From Telluribacter humicola (GTDB lineage Bacteria > Bacteroidota > Bacteroidia > Cytophagales > Spirosomataceae), in NCBI RefSeq assembly GCF_017355935.1, contig NZ_JAFIQT010000001.1:2356001-2420000 (forward strand): DNA of 64,000 nt, given 5' to 3'. The translations under genes and the position numbers were made by a program. Below the pieces are notes generated by a model. That model did no database searches, was not told the origin of the DNA, and was given only the letters and a program-made list of their open reading frames with translations. Positions 61,552-64,000 of the stretch are shown here, piece after piece. Numbering within the stretch: position 1 is the stretch's first letter; each line of letters starts with the position of its first letter.

Positions 61552-64000
61552 ATGAGAAAACTGCTACTTGCTGTCGTCCTGACGGTTTTGTACCTCCCCC
61601 TATGGGCTCAGCAGCTAACCGGACAGGTCCGGGACCAGGCTACTGATCAGCCACTGGCGGGAGTAAGCGTTCAGGTCAGATCTACCCAATCGGGTACCCT
61701 CACCGATGCCAACGGAAATTTTAGCCTTTCCAACCTGAGTCCGAACAGCGTGCTGGTGTTTTCATTTATTGGCTACCGCAGCCAGGAAGTAACCTACACC
61801 GGACAATCCACCCTGACGGTAACCCTCCAGGAGGGGGTATCGCTGAATGAGGTAGTAGTAACGGCGCTGGGGCTGGAGCGTAGTTCCAGAAGCCTGGGCT
61901 ACGCGATCCAGAAGGTGGAGGGGCGACAGATCAACGACGTCAAGGCTCCTAACTTCCTGGACAACCTGGCAGGTAAGGTAGCGGGCGTTACCATCACCGG
62001 GGGCTCCACGGGCGTAGGCTCTTCCTCACGCATCACCATCCGGGGCGAATCCTCCTTTACCAGTAATAATCCGCTCTTTGTCGTAGATGGTATACCCATT
62101 AATAACTCCACCATCGTCAACGTGGTGAACGACGACGCCAACGGTTTTCAGGAAATAGATTTCGGCAATGGCGCTATGGAGATCAATCCGGATGATATAG
62201 CCTCGGTGTCGGTGCTGAAAGGTCCCGGCGCGGCCGCCCTCTACGGAACGCGGGCCTCCAACGGGGTTATTCTGATTAATACTAAAGACGGATCGCGTAC
62301 GGAAGGATTAGGCATAAGCTTTAACAGTACCTTCTTTGCCGAACGCCCCTTTCAGTTGCCCCGCTTTCAGAACCTCTACGGACAGGGCAACAGTGGTGCC
62401 TTCAAGTATGTTGATGGTCTGAGTGGGGGAATCAATGATAATATTTCGTACAGCTACGGCCCCCGTATGGAAGGGCAACATATCCCCCAGTACGATAGTC
62501 CGGTACAGCTTCCCGATGGCCGTACGGTACGCGGCGGCGACATCTATGTACACGGAGGATTGCCCATTACGCCCACGCCCTTTGTATCGCATCCCGACAA
62601 CCTGAAGAACTTCTACGAAACCGGTCACACCGCTATCAATAACCTGGCCATTGCGGGAGGATACACCAAGGGCAATTACCGCCTTTCCTACACGGACCTG
62701 AACAGCGAGTCGACCATACCGGGGGTGAATCTTAAGCGGAAGACTCTGGCGGCGCGGCTGCTGTTTGAGCCGGTGAAGCGGATCAGGGTAAGCTCTTCCA
62801 TCAACTACATCAACTCCAACAGCGACAACCGGCCCGCCACCAAGTACGGCTCCGAAAATATCAACTACGCCCTAAGCGCGTGGCTGGGCCGCCAGACTAA
62901 CGTGGAGCCCATGAAGCAGTACTGGCAGCCGGGGCTCGAAGGGCTACAGCATTACTCCTACAACTACACCTACTTTGATAACCCGTACTTTACCCTATAC
63001 GAAAACCGGAACTCATTCAACCGTGACCGGCTGATTGGTAATGTGGCCGTGACGGCCGACCTGGCGGATCATTTGCAACTGATGGTACGCAGCGGCATGG
63101 ACTACTCGACGGAGGCTCGCCAGTTCAGGAGGGCGTACAGCAGCAACCGGTTCAAGAATGGCGCCTACGCCGAAAACTCCCTGTTCTTCCGGGAGGTCAA
63201 TACGGATTTCCTGCTCAACTACACCCGGAGTTTTGGTAACCTGACGCTGGATATATCTACCGGAGGAAACCGCATGGACCAGCAGGCCCACTTTGACCAG
63301 TACCAGGCCCTGTCGCTGGCGCAGCCGGGTGTATTCAAGCTGAACAACGCCGCCTCGCCAGTGGAAGTGTACCAACAGGCAGCTACCAAGCGCATCAACA
63401 GCCTCTATGGTATAGCCAAGCTGGGATACAAGGATGTGCTTTTCGTGGATATTACCGGCCGTAACGACTGGTCCAGTGCCTTGGCTACGCCTACTTCCAC
63501 GGCCAATACTTCTTTCTTTTATCCATCGATGTCGGCCAGCTGGGTCCTATCCAACCAGTTTAGTTTGCCGTACGTCATTTCATTTGCCAAGCTCCGGGGG
63601 AGTATCGCCAATGTGGGCAACGACACCAATCCTTACCAAACTACCGGTGTATTTAATGCCCGTACGCCGGTATTTTCGCAGCCTACGTTCAGCGATCAGA
63701 ATACCATTGCCAACGCCAACCTGAAACCTGAGTCTACTACGTCGGTGGAGGTAGGTGCTGACCTTCGCCTGTTCGACGACCGGCTGGGCTTTGACCTTAC
63801 CTACTACGACGCGCTCACCAGCAATCAGATCCTCTCTCTGCCGATTGCGATATCTACGGGCTACGGCGAGCGGGTTATTAACGGTGGAGCGTTACGGGCT
63901 CGGGGAGTAGAGGCCGTGGTCAACTATGCCCCCGTCCGGACGCAGGATGTACGGTGGAACATCAGCCTGAACTTCACCCGCAACCGTACTACCGTCGTAT
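61552..64000 (+). CDS. SusC/RagA family TonB-linked outer-membrane receptor, partial
   Basis: Open from ATG 61552 through the window end (816 codons), truncated by the edge. A signal peptide (MRKLLLAVVLTVLYLPLWAQ) precedes a carboxypeptidase-regulatory-like beta domain (GQVRDQATDQPLAGVSVQV, FSFIGYRSQEV), then the plug domain (LNEVVVTALGLERSSRSLGY, SRITIRGESSF, PLFVVDGIPINN and VSVLKGPGAAALYGTRASNG). The rest is barrel. It imports an oligosaccharide or peptide with TonB energy; the substrate would be suggested by a SusD gene just outside the window. The TonB-box is not clearly placed. Confidence 0.95.
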   Translation, partial: MRKLLLAVVLTVLYLPLWAQQLTGQVRDQATDQPLAGVSVQVRSTQSGTLTDANGNFSLSNLSPNSVLVFSFIGYRSQEVTYTGQSTLTVTLQEGVSLNEVVVTALGLERSSRSLGYAIQKVEGRQINDVKAPNFLDNLAGKVAGVTITGGSTGVGSSSRITIRGESSFTSNNPLFVVDGIPINNSTIVNVVNDDANGFQEIDFGNGAMEINPDDIASVSVLKGPGAAALYGTRASNGVILINTKDGSRTEGLGISFNSTFFAERPFQLPRFQNLYGQGNSGAFKYVDGLSGGINDNISYSYGPRMEGQHIPQYDSPVQLPDGRTVRGGDIYVHGGLPITPTPFVSHPDNLKNFYETGHTAINNLAIAGGYTKGNYRLSYTDLNSESTIPGVNLKRKTLAARLLFEPVKRIRVSSSINYINSNSDNRPATKYGSENINYALSAWLGRQTNVEPMKQYWQPGLEGLQHYSYNYTYFDNPYFTLYENRNSFNRDRLIGNVAVTADLADHLQLMVRSGMDYSTEARQFRRAYSSNRFKNGAYAENSLFFREVNTDFLLNYTRSFGNLTLDISTGGNRMDQQAHFDQYQALSLAQPGVFKLNNAASPVEVYQQAATKRINSLYGIAKLGYKDVLFVDITGRNDWSSALATPTSTANTSFFYPSMSASWVLSNQFSLPYVISFAKLRGSIANVGNDTNPYQTTGVFNARTPVFSQPTFSDQNTIANANLKPESTTSVEVGADLRLFDDRLGFDLTYYDALTSNQILSLPIAISTGYGERVINGGALRARGVEAVVNYAPVRTQDVRWNISLNFTRNRTTVV

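Noticed and set aside
1-64000. tRNA, rRNA, CRISPR array, IS element or integrase
   Set aside because: No cloverleaf signature, regular short repeats with spacers, or transposase/integrase motif was seen on either strand.

Overview
The window looks like a chromosomal segment of a Bacteroidota bacterium, most likely a Cytophagales (Spirosoma-like) soil or freshwater species. Signs of this are a SusC/RagA TonB-linked receptor starting at 61552, the carboxynorspermidine route to spermidine (nspC), a bicupin, bestrophin and DoxX repertoire, very few Shine-Dalgarno sequences, and repeated TAnnTTTG promoter elements (for pyrG, yidC, hisS and hxlR). Most of the sequence has about 50% GC and tightly packed genes. 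No rRNA, tRNA, CRISPR array or insertion sequence is visible.

Left edge (1-2200): an AT-rich, foreign-looking two-gene operon on the minus strand. It encodes a metallo-beta-lactamase-fold hydrolase and, overlapping it, a trypsin-like protease that runs off the window. This pairing matches the first two components of type I AVAST (Avs1) antiphage systems; a STAND ATPase would be expected just outside. Next (2200-11900) come a secreted propeller-amidohydrolase, a GNAT enzyme, a hydrolase-OsmC fusion, a large KatE-type catalase, Hsp20 and a MscS channel, which together read as stress genes. At 11988-14207 lies a type II restriction-modification pair, with a TaqI-like adenine methyltransferase and a small PD-(D/E)XK-like protein as probable nuclease.

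Central housekeeping block (14300-36700): a sugar isomerase/epimerase, a GH113-like lipoprotein, bestrophin, a DEDDh exonuclease, nspC, pyrG, yidC, a TPR/periplasmic-binding lipoprotein-activator-like protein, hemL, a glycosyltransferase, an APH-like kinase, a methyltransferase and an unlisted 50-residue basic protein. It ends with the operon hisS-hisG-hisD-RES-hisC-outer membrane protein. The RES gene (an NAD-degrading toxin family) has no antitoxin beside it and overlaps hisC, which is the most unusual arrangement in the window.

Accessory block (36700-55400): small enzymes and regulators, including VOC proteins, DUF4385, a MOSC protein, a nitronate monooxygenase, a RibD-like reductase, two AraC regulators, a bicupin, a class C-like serine hydrolase, a complete subclass B1 metallo-beta-lactamase, a Tat-exported PhoX-like protein, two SDRs, and a divergent DoxX/HxlR pair controlled by a perfect 34-bp palindrome.

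Right part (55400-64000): a possible uracil-glycosylase-fold protein next to an AT-rich antiphage dCTP deaminase, then a 1118-residue AddA-like helicase whose nuclease motif appears to have lost its catalytic residues, and the start of a SusC receptor. The defence content (Avs1-like, restriction-modification, dCTP deaminase) is spread over three places. Two of the three differ sharply in base composition from the rest, which suggests separate acquisitions.
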